64,000 nucleotides of DNA from positions 2,232,001 to 2,296,000 of the forward strand of contig NZ_CP042453.1 in assembly GCF_007993735.1 (NCBI RefSeq), in the 5' to 3' direction. The position numbers were made by a program, and so were the translations under genes. The notes beneath the pieces are model-generated. The model made no database searches and was not told the origin of the DNA. It saw only the letters and a list, made by a program, of their open reading frames with translations. This DNA comes from Arenimonas daejeonensis (GTDB taxonomy: Bacteria > Pseudomonadota > Gammaproteobacteria > Xanthomonadales > Xanthomonadaceae). Below, piece after piece: positions 50,338 through 60,314 of this stretch. Positions within the stretch are counted from its first letter, which is position 1. Each line of letters begins with the position of its first letter.

Positions 50338-52232
50338 CTACTCCAGCTCGTTCCAGCGGGCGTAGGCCTGCTCCAGCTCCGCCTGCAAGGCCGCCAGGCG
50401 GGCATTGGCGGCAGTCACGGCCTCGGCGGGCTGGCGGTAGAAGGCCGGATCCTGGATCTGTGCGGTGAGCGCGGCGAGCTCGGCATCCAGGCTTTCGATG
50501 CGGCCGGGCAACTGTTCCAGCTCGCGCTGTTCCTTGAAGCCGAGCTTGCGCCTGGCGGGCGCCGGCGCCGCGGGTGCGGCCGGTTTCGGCGATGGCGCGA
50601 CCTGGGGCGTCAGCTTCGGCGAGGACAGTGCGGCGGCGGCCGCGATGCGGGCCGACATCGGGCGCTGGCGAAGCCAGTCGGTGTAACCGCCCACGTAGTC
50701 CCCTACCCGCCCGTTGCCTTCCATCACCAGCGAGCTGGTGACGACGTTGTCGAGGAAGGCACGGTCGTGCGAGACCAGGATCAGGGTGCCGGGGTAGTCG
50801 ATCAACAGCTCTTCCAGCAGCTCCAGCGTCTCGACATCGAGGTCGTTGGTCGGCTCGTCCATCACCAGCAAGTTGGACGGCTTGGCGAAGAGCTTGGCCA
50901 GCAGCAGGCGATTGCGTTCGCCGCCGCTGAGCTTGGTGATTGGCGCCAGCGCGCGGTCGGGACTGAACAGGAAATCCTGCAGGTAGCCCATCACGTGCTT
51001 GCGGCTGCCGTTGATCTCGATGAACTCGCGGCCTTCGGAGACGTTGTCGAGTGCGTTCCAGTCCTCGCGCAGCGCGCCGCGCAGCTGGTCGAAGAACGCG
51101 ACCTCGAGGTTGGTGCCGACCTGCACACTGCCCGACTGCGGTTGCAGGTCGCCCAACAGCAGCTTCAGCAGCGTTGTCTTGCCCGAACCGTTGGGGCCGA
51201 TCAGGCCGATCTTGTCGCCGCGCTGGATTACGGTGCTGAAATCGCGAACGAGCACACGGTCACCGAACGCGAAGCCCACGTTCTTGGCCTCGAACACCTT
51301 GCGGCCCGACTTCTCCGCACCGGCCGCAGCCAGCTTCACGCTGCCCTGCTGCTCACGCCGCTCGGCACGTTCGCGGCGCATGGCCTTGAGCGCGGTGACG
51401 CGCCCTCGTTGCGGGTGCGGCGGGCCTTGATGCCCTGGCGGATCCAGACTTCTTCCTGGGCCAGCTTCTTGTCGAACAGCGCGTTCGCCTGTGCCTCGGC
51501 GTGCAGGCGTTCTTCGCGCCGGCGCAGGAAGTTCTCGTAGTCGCCGGGCCAGCTGGTGACCTGGCCGCGGTCGATCTCGAGGATGCGGGTGGCCAGGTTC
51601 TTCAGGAACTCGCGGTCGTGGGTGACGAAGACCACGCTGCCGCCGAAGTTCTTCAGGAATTCTTCCAGCCAGGCGATCGACTCGATGTCCAGGTGGTTGG
51701 TCGGCTCATCAAGCAGCAGCAGGTCCGGCGCGGCCACCAGCGCCTGGGCCAGCAGCACCCGGCGCTTCATGCCGCCCGACAGGGCCGAGAACTCGGCGTC
51801 CTCGGGCAGGTCGAGCTTGCTGATCACCTGCTCGACCCGCTGCTCGATCGCCCAGCCGTTGCCGGCCTCGATCCGGGCCTGCACCGCGCCCAGCTCGTCC
51901 ATGTCGATGTCGTCGCCGTCGTGCAGCATGTGGTGGTACCGCGCCAGGTCGGCGCCGAGTGCGCCCAGCCCCATCGACACCACGTCGAACACGCTGCCGG
52001 CCAGGTCCTTGGGCACTTCCTGGGCCAGGCCGGCGATGCGGCCTTCGCGCTTGATGGCGCCGTCGTCGGGCGTGATCTCGCCGGCCAGCAGGCGCAGCAG
52101 GGTGGATTTGCCGGCGCCGTTGCGGCCGACGATGCAGACACGCTCGTTGCGCTCGATCGTCAGGTTCACGGATTCGAGCAGCAGCGGGCCGCCGACGCCG
52201 TAGTCGACGCCTTGGAGAGTGATCAGGGACAT
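50338..52232 (-). CDS. uup: ABC-F ATPase Uup, one frame break
   Basis: Soluble tandem ATPase acting on ribosomes or DNA intermediates. Two cassettes: GRNGAGKST / LSGGMKRRVLLAQAL / LLLDEPTNHLD and GPNGSGKTT / LSGGERNRLLLAKLF / LVMDEPTNDLD, followed by an Ala/Pro linker and the Uup-type coiled-coil tail (KLGFKEQRELEQLPGRIESL). A base is missing near 51402 (RRTRNEG-RVTALKAMRRERAERREQQG). About 632 residues. The tail separates it from EttA and YheS. Confidence 0.9.
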
Positions 52233-52258
52233 GCCACGTAGTTTACAGCCCCCGCACT

Positions 52259-52648
52259 TCAGTGGCTGCCGTGCCGCAGCCAGTGTTCGGCCACGGTGGA
52301 GTTGCCGAACACGCGGCCGTTGGCGCCGCGCTCCAACGCGAGGATCTCGCCGTGCTCCATATGCGCCATCTGCTCGACGCGGCCGACCACGAATGCGACC
52401 TGGATCCGGTCCAGGCCCATGGCGATCAGCGCATCGACGACGGCGGGCAGGTCACGCCCGCCCTCGTGGTCGCCGAGGTTCTCGAACACCATCAGCTTGC
52501 CGGCCCCGCGCTTGCGGACTTCATGCGCGATCGCGGTCCAGTAGGCCAGGGTGATCTCGTGGCTGTCGCGGGGACCGGTGACTTGGGCGTAGAGGTAGCC
52601 TGGACGGTCTTCGAAGACCAGTCGGATATCTTCGGGAAGGGGGATCAC
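52259..52648 (-). CDS. Conserved hypothetical, SpoIIAA/STAS-like
   Basis: 129 residues from GTG 52648. Pattern of alternating strands and helices (LVFEDRPGYLYAQVTGP, ITLAYWTAIAHEVRK, KLMVFENLGDHEG, RIQVAFVVGRVEQM) is reminiscent of the SpoIIAA-like/STAS fold, without clear motifs. Cytoplasmic. Follows no operon partner except uup, 26 bp downstream on the same strand. Family assignment is tentative. Confidence 0.5.
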   Translation of the reverse strand: MIPLPEDIRLVFEDRPGYLYAQVTGPRDSHEITLAYWTAIAHEVRKRGAGKLMVFENLGDHEGGRDLPAVVDALIAMGLDRIQVAFVVGRVEQMAHMEHGEILALERGANGRVFGNSTVAEHWLRHGSH

Positions 52649-52748
52649 GGGGCACGCACGATCGGGGGAGGCGCATTCTAGCCCGGGCGGCACGTTTTCG
52701 TGTCGCGCCGGCTGGTTTATCGTGCAGGCGATCCGCCACGAGGCCACG

Positions 52749-53849
52749 ATGACCCCGACCCGACGCTCCTGGACCGCACACCTTTCCGCCCTGCTCGGCC
52801 TGCTCAGCCTCGGCGGCGTGCTGTGTTTCCACTTCCCGGAACTGCTGACCAGCCGCGACTTCCGCCAGGTCTACACCGAGACCTTCGCCCGCAACCTGCT
52901 GCTGCTCGGGCTGGTTGCCGCCTTCGTGCTCGGCACCCTGGCCATCCTGCGCGGACGCAACCGCCGGGTGGCGCTGCTGGGCGTCGGCACGGCGACGCTG
53001 GCGGTCCTGCTGGGCGGCACCGACGTGCAGTTCGACGCGATCGGGCAGACGCCCTACTCGCTCGGGCTGGACTGGTTCGTGGTGTCGCTGTTCTTCTCGG
53101 CGCTGGTGTTCATTCCGCTGGAAAAGGCGCTCGGGCGCATCGAGCAGTCGCCGCTGCGGCCGGAATGGCGCACCGACGTCGCCTACTTCTTCATGAGCCA
53201 CGTGCTGGTGCAGTTCATCCTGATCCTGGTGACCGCCTGGACTTCGCAGATCGCCGCGCTGGCCGCGTTCCCGGCGCTGAAGGCGGCCATCCAGTCGCTG
53301 CCGGTCTGGGCGCAGTTCCTGCTGGCGGTGTTCTGCGCCGACCTGGCGCAGGCGTCGCTGCACCGCGCGTACCACAACATCCCGTGGCTCTGGCGTTTCC
53401 ACGCCGTGCACCACAGCAGCCGGCACATGGACTGGCTGGCCGGCTCGCGCATCCATTTCGTCGAGATCGTGCTGACCCGCGGCTTCGTGCTGCTGCCGCT
53501 GGTGGTGCTGGGCTTTGCGCCGGCGGCCATCAACGCCTACGTGATCCTGGTCGGCCTGCAGGCGGTGCTGGCGCACGCCAACCTGGGCCTGCGCTTCGGC
53601 TGGCTGGAATACGTGCTGGTGCTGCCGCGCTACCACCACTGGCACCATGCCCGGCAGCCGGACTACGTGGACGTGAACTACGCCATCCACCTGCCGCTGG
53701 TGGACATGCTGATGGGCACCTTCAAGCTGCCGCGCGATGGCAGTTGGCCGCAGGAATACGGCGTGCTGAAGCCGGAAACGGTGCCGGCCGGCATCTGGCG
53801 CCAGCACCTGATGCCCTTCCGGCCGGGCAAGGCGAAACCGGAGGCCTGA
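52749..53849 (+). CDS. Sterol desaturase/fatty acid hydroxylase family membrane protein
   Basis: 366 residues with about eight hydrophobic segments. Di-iron His boxes: HRAYH (H-x3-H), HAVHHSS (H-x2-HH) and HHWHHA (H-x2-HH), preceded by FCADLAQASL. Acts on lipids at the inner membrane, possibly carotenoid, hopanoid/sterol or ether-lipid-like substrates; undetermined. Single gene, no frame break. Confidence 0.88.
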   Translation: MTPTRRSWTAHLSALLGLLSLGGVLCFHFPELLTSRDFRQVYTETFARNLLLLGLVAAFVLGTLAILRGRNRRVALLGVGTATLAVLLGGTDVQFDAIGQTPYSLGLDWFVVSLFFSALVFIPLEKALGRIEQSPLRPEWRTDVAYFFMSHVLVQFILILVTAWTSQIAALAAFPALKAAIQSLPVWAQFLLAVFCADLAQASLHRAYHNIPWLWRFHAVHHSSRHMDWLAGSRIHFVEIVLTRGFVLLPLVVLGFAPAAINAYVILVGLQAVLAHANLGLRFGWLEYVLVLPRYHHWHHARQPDYVDVNYAIHLPLVDMLMGTFKLPRDGSWPQEYGVLKPETVPAGIWRQHLMPFRPGKAKPEA

Positions 53850-53852
53850 GGC

Positions 53853-54296
53853 TCAGCCGCCCATGAGGCGGCGGTGCTCCACCATCAGGCAGCGGTCCTG
53901 CACCACGTCGATGCCGGCGGCCAGCAGGGTCTCGGCGAAGGCATCGTCGCGGATGCCCTCCTGCAGCCAGACCGCGCCCGGCCGCTTGGCCAGGATGTCG
54001 TCCAGGTGCGCGGCCAGGTCCTTCGGGCGGCGGAACACGTCGACCAGGTCCACCTCGCCGGGGATGTCGGCCAGGCGGCGGAACACCGGGCGGCGCAGGA
54101 TCTGTTCGACTTCGGGGTAATAGACCGGCACCGGGATCACGTCGAAGCCCACGCGTTCGAGATAACGCGGCACTTCGATCGCCGGTTGGTCACGCTGGGC
54201 CTCGGTCTTGATGCCGAGCACGGCGATGCGCCGCACCCGGGAAAGCAGTGCCCGCAGGTCGTCGTCGGATTCGATCAGGCGGCCGCGGGCACCCAT
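53853..54296 (-). CDS. CoA-binding domain protein (YccU family)
   Basis: 147 residues, a single Rossmann-type CoA_binding_2 domain: RIAVLGIKTEAQRDQPAIEVPRYL, FDVIPVPVYYPEVEQI, DLVDVFRRPKDL, and WLQEGIRDDAFAETLLAAGIDVVQDRCLMVEH, which is highly family-typical. Start ATG 54296, six bases after the slyD-like gene. Biochemical role unknown. Confidence 0.88.
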   Translation of the reverse strand: MGARGRLIESDDDLRALLSRVRRIAVLGIKTEAQRDQPAIEVPRYLERVGFDVIPVPVYYPEVEQILRRPVFRRLADIPGEVDLVDVFRRPKDLAAHLDDILAKRPGAVWLQEGIRDDAFAETLLAAGIDVVQDRCLMVEHRRLMGG

Positions 54297-54301
54297 GGCG
54301 T

Positions 54302-54784
54302 TCAGTGGTTGTGGCCGCCGGCGCCGTGCACGTGGCCGTGCACCACTTCCTCGACGCTGGCTTCGCGCACGTCCACCACCTCGATGGCGAAGTTCAGGTT
54401 CTGGCCGGCCAGCGGGTGGTTGCCGTCCACGGTCACCATGCCGTCCTCGACCTTGGTGATCACCACGGAGATGGCGCCCTGCGGGGTCTGGGCCTGGAAC
54501 TGCATGCCGACCTGGATGTCGTCCACGCCCTGGAAGGCTTCGCGCGGCACGACCTGGACCAGCATCTCGTTCGGGGTGCCGTAACCCTCTTCCGGGGACA
54601 CGACCACGTCGAACTTGTCGCCGGCCTGGCGGCCTTCCATCGCCTTCTCCAGGCCCGGGACGATGTTGCCCACGCCGTGCAGGTAGGTCAGCGGATCGGC
54701 GCCCGCGGAGGAGTCGATCACCGTGCCGGCGTCGTTGGTCAGGGTGTAGTGGAAGGACGCGACGGTGCGCTCGGCGATCTGCAT
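54302..54784 (-). CDS. slyD: SlyD-type FKBP peptidyl-prolyl isomerase and metallochaperone
   Basis: 160 residues: split FKBP fold (FHYTLTNDAGTVIDSS, YLHGVGNIVPGLEKAMEG) with the IF chaperone insert (about 70-130; PEEGYGTPNEMLVQVVPREAF) and a His-rich metal-binding tail HGHVHGAGGHNH. Cytoplasmic folding helper and Ni/Zn chaperone. In one unit with the CoA-binding gene. Confidence 0.93.
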   Translation of the reverse strand: MQIAERTVASFHYTLTNDAGTVIDSSAGADPLTYLHGVGNIVPGLEKAMEGRQAGDKFDVVVSPEEGYGTPNEMLVQVVPREAFQGVDDIQVGMQFQAQTPQGAISVVITKVEDGMVTVDGNHPLAGQNLNFAIEVVDVREASVEEVVHGHVHGAGGHNH

Positions 54785-54902
54785 GGGAATCCTTGGGAGG
54801 GCCGGCCCGGAGAACCGGGGGCGGGAAAAGGGCGCATAGGCTAGGCCAAGCGTCCGGTCCGCGCAAATCCGGCGGTCCGGCGGCCGGGCAGGAACGGCCA
54901 TG

Positions 54903-54933
54903 AAAAAGCCCCGGACGTTGCCGGCCGGGGCTT
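54903..54933 (-). terminator. Intrinsic terminator of cold-shock gene 2
   Basis: 9 bp stem (54906-54914 with 54925-54933), 10 base loop, five T on the minus strand. Confidence 0.82.
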
Positions 54934-54957
54934 GTTCGCAAGGCTTGTGCGAGCGCT

Positions 54958-55167
54958 TTACAGCGGCTGCACTTCGTCCGCCTGCATGCCCTTCTGGCCC
55001 TTCACGACCTTGAAGGAGACCTTCTGGCCTTCCTGCAGCGACTTGAAGCCGGTGCCCATGATGGAACGGAAGTGGACGAACACGTCCTCGCCGCTCTCGG
55101 GGGTGATGAAGCCAAAGCCCTTGGCGTCGTTGAACCACTTCACGGTACCAGTCTGACGATCCGACAT
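54958..55167 (-). CDS. Cold-shock protein, CspA family, copy 2
   Basis: 69-residue OB-fold RNA chaperone with KGFGFI and DVFVHF; ends ADEVQPL where copy 1 ends ADEVQPM. RBS AAGGATTAGAG before the ATG. The leader (minus strand, upstream of 55167) begins with a small perfect hairpin, CACGGT/ACCGTG at about 55200-55215, which could be part of a temperature-responsive 5' UTR. Confidence 0.95.
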   Translation of the reverse strand: MSDRQTGTVKWFNDAKGFGFITPESGEDVFVHFRSIMGTGFKSLQEGQKVSFKVVKGQKGMQADEVQPL

Positions 55168-55248
55168 ATCTCTAATCCTTGTAACGGTAGGTTGGGTACC
55201 ACGGTTTCACCGTGAACCCGGCAACCGCAGTGAACGGACCATACCCGC

Positions 55249-55278
55249 TTATGGCCGGGAAAGCGAATGGCATACAAT
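55249..55278 (+). promoter_or_regulatory. Possible promoter of ferredoxin reductase
   Basis: TTATGG at 55249-55254, 18 bp spacer, TACAAT at 55273-55278. The -10 is good, the -35 weak. Start of transcription would be about 57 bp before ATG 55342. Confidence 0.4.
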
Positions 55279-55341
55279 GGCCGGCTTCCCGGACCCGCCA
55301 GCGTCCCGCCCGCCGGTCCCCCACGCGAGCCCCGAACCCAT

Positions 55342-56118
55342 ATGTCCGCTTTCGCTACCGAGCGTGTGCTCAGCGTCCGGCACTGGAACGACGACTACTT
55401 CAGTTTCACCACCACCCGCGACGACGGCCTGCGCTTCGAGAACGGCCAGTTCGTCATGATCGGGCTGCCGGTGGATGGCCGGCCGCTGATGCGCGCCTAT
55501 TCCATCGCCAGCGCCAACTGGGAGGAGGAGCTGGAGTTCTTCAGCATCAAGGTCCAGGACGGCCCGCTTACCTCGCGCCTGCAGCACCTGCAGCCCGGCG
55601 ACGACCTGCTGGTCAGCCGCAAGCCCACCGGCACCCTGCTGATCAGTGATATTCACCCCGGCCGCAACCTGTACCTGCTGGCTACCGGCACCGGCCTGGC
55701 GCCGTTCCTGAGCGTTGTGAAGGACCCGGAAACCTACGACCGTTTCGAGCGCGTGGTCCTGACGCACGGCGTGCGCGGCGTCGGCGACCTCTGCTACCAC
55801 GACTACATCGTCAACGAACTGCCGCGGCACGAACACCTGGGCGAACAGATCTCGCGGCAGCTGCTCTATTACCCGGCCGTCAGCCGCGAAACCTTCCACC
55901 ATTCCGGCCGCCTGACCACCCTGATGGACAGCGGGCGGATGATGGCCGACCTGGGACTGGAGGCGCTGGACCCGGCCCGGGACCGCGCCATGATCTGCGG
56001 CAGCCCGCAGATGCTGGCCGATTTCCGCGCCATCCTCGATGCCCGCGGCTTCAGCGCCGCGCCGCGCATCGGCACGCCGGGCGAATACGTATTCGAGCGC
56101 GCCTTCGTCGAGAAATAA
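55342..56118 (+). CDS. fpr: Ferredoxin/flavodoxin-NADP+ reductase
   Basis: FAD flavoenzyme moving electrons between NADPH and ferredoxin or flavodoxin, supporting oxidative-stress response and Fe-S work. 258 residues: FAD site RAYSIAS, NADP pyrophosphate site GTGLAPFLS, MICGSPQML, and the bacterial-subclass C-terminus YVFERAFVEK. Convergent with glutathione peroxidase, 9 bp apart. Confidence 0.95.
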   Translation: MSAFATERVLSVRHWNDDYFSFTTTRDDGLRFENGQFVMIGLPVDGRPLMRAYSIASANWEEELEFFSIKVQDGPLTSRLQHLQPGDDLLVSRKPTGTLLISDIHPGRNLYLLATGTGLAPFLSVVKDPETYDRFERVVLTHGVRGVGDLCYHDYIVNELPRHEHLGEQISRQLLYYPAVSRETFHHSGRLTTLMDSGRMMADLGLEALDPARDRAMICGSPQMLADFRAILDARGFSAAPRIGTPGEYVFERAFVEK

Positions 56119-56127
56119 GGCCGGGGT

Positions 56128-56610
56128 TCAGCCCAGGACCTTGGCCAGGTCCTTCTCGATCTTCTCTGGCGTGTCGGTGGGCGCGTAGCGCTTGAGCACC
56201 TGCCCGTCCTTGCCGACCAGGAACTTGGTGAAGTTCCACTTGATGCCCTCCAGCCCCAGCAGGCCGGACTTCTCGGACTTCAGCCACTTGTACAGCGGGT
56301 GCGCGCCGGCGCCATTGACCTCGATCTTGGAGAACATCGGGAAGCTGACGTCATAGGTCAGTGAGCAGAAGTTCTTGATCTCCTCCTCGTCGCCCGGCTC
56401 CTGGTGGCCGAACTGGTCGCAGGGGAAACCCAGCACCACCAGGCCCTGGTCCTGGTACTTGCGCCAGAGCTTCTCCAGGCCGGTGTACTGCGGGGTGAAA
56501 CCGCACTTGGACGCCGTGTTGACCACCAGCATGGCCTTGCCGCGGTAGCTGTCCAGGGAAATGTCGGTGCCCTCGAGGGTCTTTGCGGAAAAATCGTAGG
56601 CGGTGGTCAT
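56128..56610 (-). CDS. Glutathione peroxidase family protein (BtuE-like)
   Basis: 160 residues. Catalytic tetrad elements: peroxidatic Cys36 in NTASKCGFTPQY, Gln in GFPCDQFGHQEPG, Trp/Asn in KWNFTKFLV. The Cys rather than Sec form, lacking GSH-binding loops, usually uses thioredoxin. Reduces lipid and hydrogen peroxides in the cytoplasm. Confidence 0.93.
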   Translation of the reverse strand: MTTAYDFSAKTLEGTDISLDSYRGKAMLVVNTASKCGFTPQYTGLEKLWRKYQDQGLVVLGFPCDQFGHQEPGDEEEIKNFCSLTYDVSFPMFSKIEVNGAGAHPLYKWLKSEKSGLLGLEGIKWNFTKFLVGKDGQVLKRYAPTDTPEKIEKDLAKVLG

Positions 56611-56753
56611 GGCGGGCTCCGGTCCGGGGTCCAGCCTAGCCTAATCCCTCGTCGCCGGCCCTGGCACACCTGACCCCTGCCTTTCGTCATGCGTGGCCCG
56701 GCGACGGCTTGGGGTAGGCTTCGGGGTTTTCCCACGACGCCGCAAGGAAACCC

Positions 56754-58918
56754 ATGAACCGTCGCAAGCTTTCCATCGCCCTCGCCGCCGCGCTCAGCGT
56801 GGCCACGCCCGCCCTGGCCCTGGCGGCCGAACCCGCCGCCCAGGCCGAAGCCCCCGTGACCCAGAACCCTTCTTCACTGCGAGCACCCTGCCCTACCAGG
56901 CCCCGCGTTTCGACCTGATCAAGGACGAGCATTACGCGCCGGCGCTGAACAAGGGCATGGAAGACCAGCGCGCCGAGATCGACGCCATCGCCAACCAGGA
57001 CGAGGCCGCGACCTTCGAAAACACCATCGTCGCGCTCGAGAAGACCGGCGCCCTGCTCAACCGTGCCGGTGCGGTGTTCGGCAACCTGGCCGGTGCCCAC
57101 ACCAACCCGACCATCCAGAAAGTGCAGGCCGAGATGGCGCCGAAGTTCGCGGCGCACCAGGACGCGATCCTGCTCGACGGCAAGCTCTTCGCCCGCATCA
57201 AGACCCTGTACGACGGCCGCGACAAGCTGGGCCTGGACGCCGAAAGCCTGCGCCTGCTCGAGCGTTACCACACCGACTTCGTGCGCGCCGGCGCCAACCT
57301 GTCGGATGCCGACAAGGAAACGCTGAAGGCGATGAACGCCGAACTGGCCACCCTGGCCACCACCTTCAGCCAGAACGTGCTCAAGGAAGTGAACGCCTCG
57401 GGCGTGCTGGTGGATGACGTCAAGCGCCTGGACGGCCTGTCGGCCGACGCCATCACCGCCGCCGCCGAAGCCGCCAAGGCCGCCGGCAAGGAAGGCCAGT
57501 ACCTGATCGCCCTGATGAACACCAGCGGCCAGCCACCGCTGGCCTCGCTCACCGATCGCGAGCTGCGCAAGCAGATCATGGCGGCGTCGCTGACCCGCGG
57601 CAGCCGCGGCGGCGAATTCGACAATCGCGCGATCGTCGCCCGGGTGGCGAAACTGCGCGCCGAGCGCGCCGCACTGCTGGGTTACGCCAACCACGCCACC
57701 TACATCCTCGAGGACGAAACCGCCGGCACCGTCGGCGCCGTCAACAAGCTGATGGGTGACATGGCCCCGGCCGCGGTCGCCAATGCCCGCAAGGAAGCGG
57801 CCGACATGCAGGCGATCATCGACGCCGAGGGCGGCAAGTTCCAGCTCGAGGCCGCCGACTGGGCCTTCTACGCCGAGAAGGTGCGCCAGCAGAAGTACGA
57901 CTTCGACGAGTCGCAGCTGCGGCCCTACTTCGAGATCGACAACGTGCTGGAGAAGGGCGTGTTTTACGCCGCCAACCAGCTCTACGGCCTGAGCTTCAAG
58001 GAGCGCAAGGACATCCCGGTCTACCACCCCGACGTGCGCGTCTGGGAAGTATTCGAAGCCGACGGCAAGCCGCTGGGCCTGTTCTACGGCGACTTCTACG
58101 CCCGCTCCAGCAAGCGCGGCGGCGCCTGGATGAATGCCTACGTGCCGCAGAACGGCATCACCGGCACCCAGCCGGTGGTCGCCAACCACCAGAACATCCC
58201 GAAGCCGGCCGCCGGCCAGCCGACCCTGATGACCTTCGACGAGGTCACCACGATGTTCCACGAGTTCGGCCACGCCCTGCACGGCCTGTTCTCGAACGTG
58301 AAGTACCCGCAGTTCGCCGGCACCTCGGTGCCGCGCGACTTCGTCGAGTACCCGTCGCAGGTGAACGAGATGTGGGCCACCTGGCCCTCGATCCTGGCCA
58401 ACTACGCCAAGCACTACCAGACCGGCGAGCCGATCCCGCAGGCGCTGCTGGACAAGGTGGTCGCGACCGAGCAGTTCGGCCAGGGCCACGCCACCACCGA
58501 ATACCTGGCGGCGGCGATGCTGGACCAGAAGTGGCACCAGCTCAGCGCCAACGAAGTGCCGTCCGACACGCTGGCCTTCGAGGCCGAGGCGCTCAAGGCC
58601 GTGGGCCTGGACTACGCACCGGTGCCGCCGCGTTATCGCAGCACCTACTTCTCGCACATCATGGGCGGCTACTCGGCGGGCTACTACGCCTACCTGTGGT
58701 CCGAGGTGCTGGACGCGGAGTCGGTGGAGTGGTTCAAGGAAAACGGCGGCCTCAAGCGCGAGAACGGCGACCATTTCCGCAGGACCCTGCTCTCGCGCGG
58801 TGGCAGCGTCGATGCCATGCAGCTGTTCCGCGACTTCCGCGGCCGCGACCCGCAGGTGGGTCCACTGCTCAAGCGCCGCGGCCTGGAGGCGCCGGCCACC
58901 ACCGCCTCGAACGACTGA
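56754..58918 (+). CDS. dcp: M3 family oligopeptidase / peptidyl-dipeptidase Dcp, one frame break
   Basis: Zinc metallopeptidase of about 722 residues. Start ATG 56754 gives a signal peptide (LSIALAAALSVATPALALAAEP); after one missing C near 56867-56870 the frame continues as FFTASTLPYQAPRFD. Zinc motif HEFGH in TTMFHEFGHALHGLFS with downstream Glu in FVEYPSQVNEMW, and the substrate-site Tyr/His region SHIMGGYSAGYYAYLWSEV. The signal peptide argues for the periplasm, as in the Dcp group. Confidence 0.93.
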
Positions 58919-58936
58919 GGCACCGGCAGAAGACAG

Positions 58937-58966
58937 AACCGCCCGGCCATGCCGGGCGGTTTTTTC
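58937..58966 (+). terminator. Intrinsic terminator of dcp
   Basis: 11 bp stem (58937-58947 with 58951-58961), 3 base loop, T-run on the plus strand. Confidence 0.9.
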
Positions 58967-58982
58967 ATGGTCCAGGTTCCCG

Positions 58983-59366
58983 TCAGATGCCGACGATCAC
59001 CTGTTCGCCGCTGCGACCCAGTGTGGTGGGCATGAAGTCTTCCAGAGCGACGATGCGGTTCTCGACGTCGGAGCTGCCCACGGCTGCGCGGACAACCTGC
59101 AGCGCCAGCTGACGTTCGTGGTCGTTGAAGACACGGCCGGCGATCATGGTCACGCCGTGCTTCACTTCAACGCGCAGGGCGAAGTCCTGGAGTCGCACGT
59201 CGCCCGCCAGCACCGTGGCGACACGGCGGGCCAGATCGGCATCTGCCGCCATACGGGCCGTATCAGGCCTGCCGACGATGTTGATGGTCAGCGTCGTTCC
59301 GGCCGCCTGGGCGACCGGGACCAGCAGGAACATGACCAGCAGGACTTTCGCGAAGTAGCGGAGCAT
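58983..59366 (-). CDS. BON domain periplasmic protein
   Basis: 127 residues from ATG 59366: signal peptide to about residue 22 (MFLLVPVAQAAG), then one BON domain with DADLARRVATVLAGDVRL, ALRVEVKHGVTMIAGRVFND, and ALQVVRAAVGSSDVENRIVA. Probably binds the envelope, phospholipid or peptidoglycan; OsmY-like proteins are stress-induced. Single gene. Confidence 0.82.
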   Translation of the reverse strand: MLRYFAKVLLVMFLLVPVAQAAGTTLTINIVGRPDTARMAADADLARRVATVLAGDVRLQDFALRVEVKHGVTMIAGRVFNDHERQLALQVVRAAVGSSDVENRIVALEDFMPTTLGRSGEQVIVGI

Positions 59367-59646
59367 GTCCGTACCCTCTGCATCCGGTCCTCGGGGGTGA
59401 GGACCACGCCGCAAGCGGGGGCGCCGCGCCATGCGGTGGGTGACCGCATGGGGGCTTAGATACGGAGCAACGGAGAGATGATGTGTGCGCGGCCGCACGC
59501 TATGTGCGAACGCATCACCAATTCGCGATGCGCTGCACAATATACGGTGTGTTTTGGCACGGCGGCGTGTGTATTCCGTGACCCAGGGCGCACTGGCCCG
59601 ACTGCCTAAACAGTCACAGAATCAAGGCATTGCGTGTTGTACATCA
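59367..59646. other. Gene-poor intergenic stretch
   Basis: 280 bases between BON and the hairpin at 59647, lower in GC than average. Contains an AT-rich spot (ACAATATACGG, 59536-59546) usable as a -10 on either strand, and the inverted motif GCGCGGCCGCAC/GTGCG near 59487-59505. No convincing ORF or known RNA. It should carry the BON promoter on the minus strand. Confidence 0.5.
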
Positions 59647-59687
59647 CATGCATTGCGCGGGGATTTCCCGCGCAATGCATGGTTTTT
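59647..59687 (+). terminator. Strong 15 bp hairpin with T-run on the plus strand
   Basis: Perfect 15 bp stem (59647-59661 with 59667-59681), 5 base loop, GTTTTT following on the plus strand only. On the minus strand it lies just after the PA2169-like gene without a T-run. So it is either a terminator for that gene or ends an unannotated plus-strand transcript. Confidence 0.7.
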
Positions 59688-59692
59688 ACGAT

Positions 59693-60139
59693 TCAGGCGA
59701 CCGACCGCTGGCAGGCGCGCAGTTCCTTGTTCAGGACTTCGGCCTTGCTGACGTACTGCTTGGCCAGCACCCGCACCACGAAGCTGTGCTCGCGGTCCAG
59801 CACGACCTTCTGGAAGGTCACCTGCAGCTGGCCCTCGACCTCGGCCATGCGGCTGTAGCGTTCGGCGGCGGCGTCGGGCCACTGCTTGCGCAGGCCGGCG
59901 TAGGCCTTGCTGAGTTCGCCCAGGCTGCTTTCGGCCTTCTTGGCGGGCTTCTTCTTGCCGGCGACGGGCTTGACCTCGCCGGACAGCTCGGCCGCCAACT
60001 CCGACTTGGCCTTGGCCAGGCGGCTGAACAGCGTGCTGAGCTTCTTGTCCTTCACCTTCTGCGCCGCTTCTTCGTAGAACGCGATCCCGTCCTCGCTGAT
60101 CTCGATCAGGTCGGAAATGCTGTTCGTGGTGTCGGTCAT
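59693..60139 (-). CDS. PA2169/DUF2383 family four-helix protein
   Basis: 148 residues, all-helical, ferritin-like bundle pattern with ISEDGIAFYEEAAQKVKDKKL at the start and EVEGQLQVTFQKVVLDREHSFV in the second half. A Lys-rich insertion (GKKKPAKKAES) in the middle is unusual. Cytoplasmic, stress-associated family of unknown activity. No frame break. Confidence 0.75.
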   Translation of the reverse strand: MTDTTNSISDLIEISEDGIAFYEEAAQKVKDKKLSTLFSRLAKAKSELAAELSGEVKPVAGKKKPAKKAESSLGELSKAYAGLRKQWPDAAAERYSRMAEVEGQLQVTFQKVVLDREHSFVVRVLAKQYVSKAEVLNKELRACQRSVA

Positions 60140-60314
60140 GCGGCGCTCCTTGGCGTGAGGGGAATGACAGCGTGATCGTCCCGCAACCCAAGCCAGGCGG
60201 CGGTGGGCCCCGGAACCCGGGGCGAGGCAATCACGAAGGAAAGCGGGCGGTAGGGCCCCCGAGGGGGCGTTTACTGCCCGTGCAGGATACGTTCCACGGC
60301 GTAAAAATTCGGTT

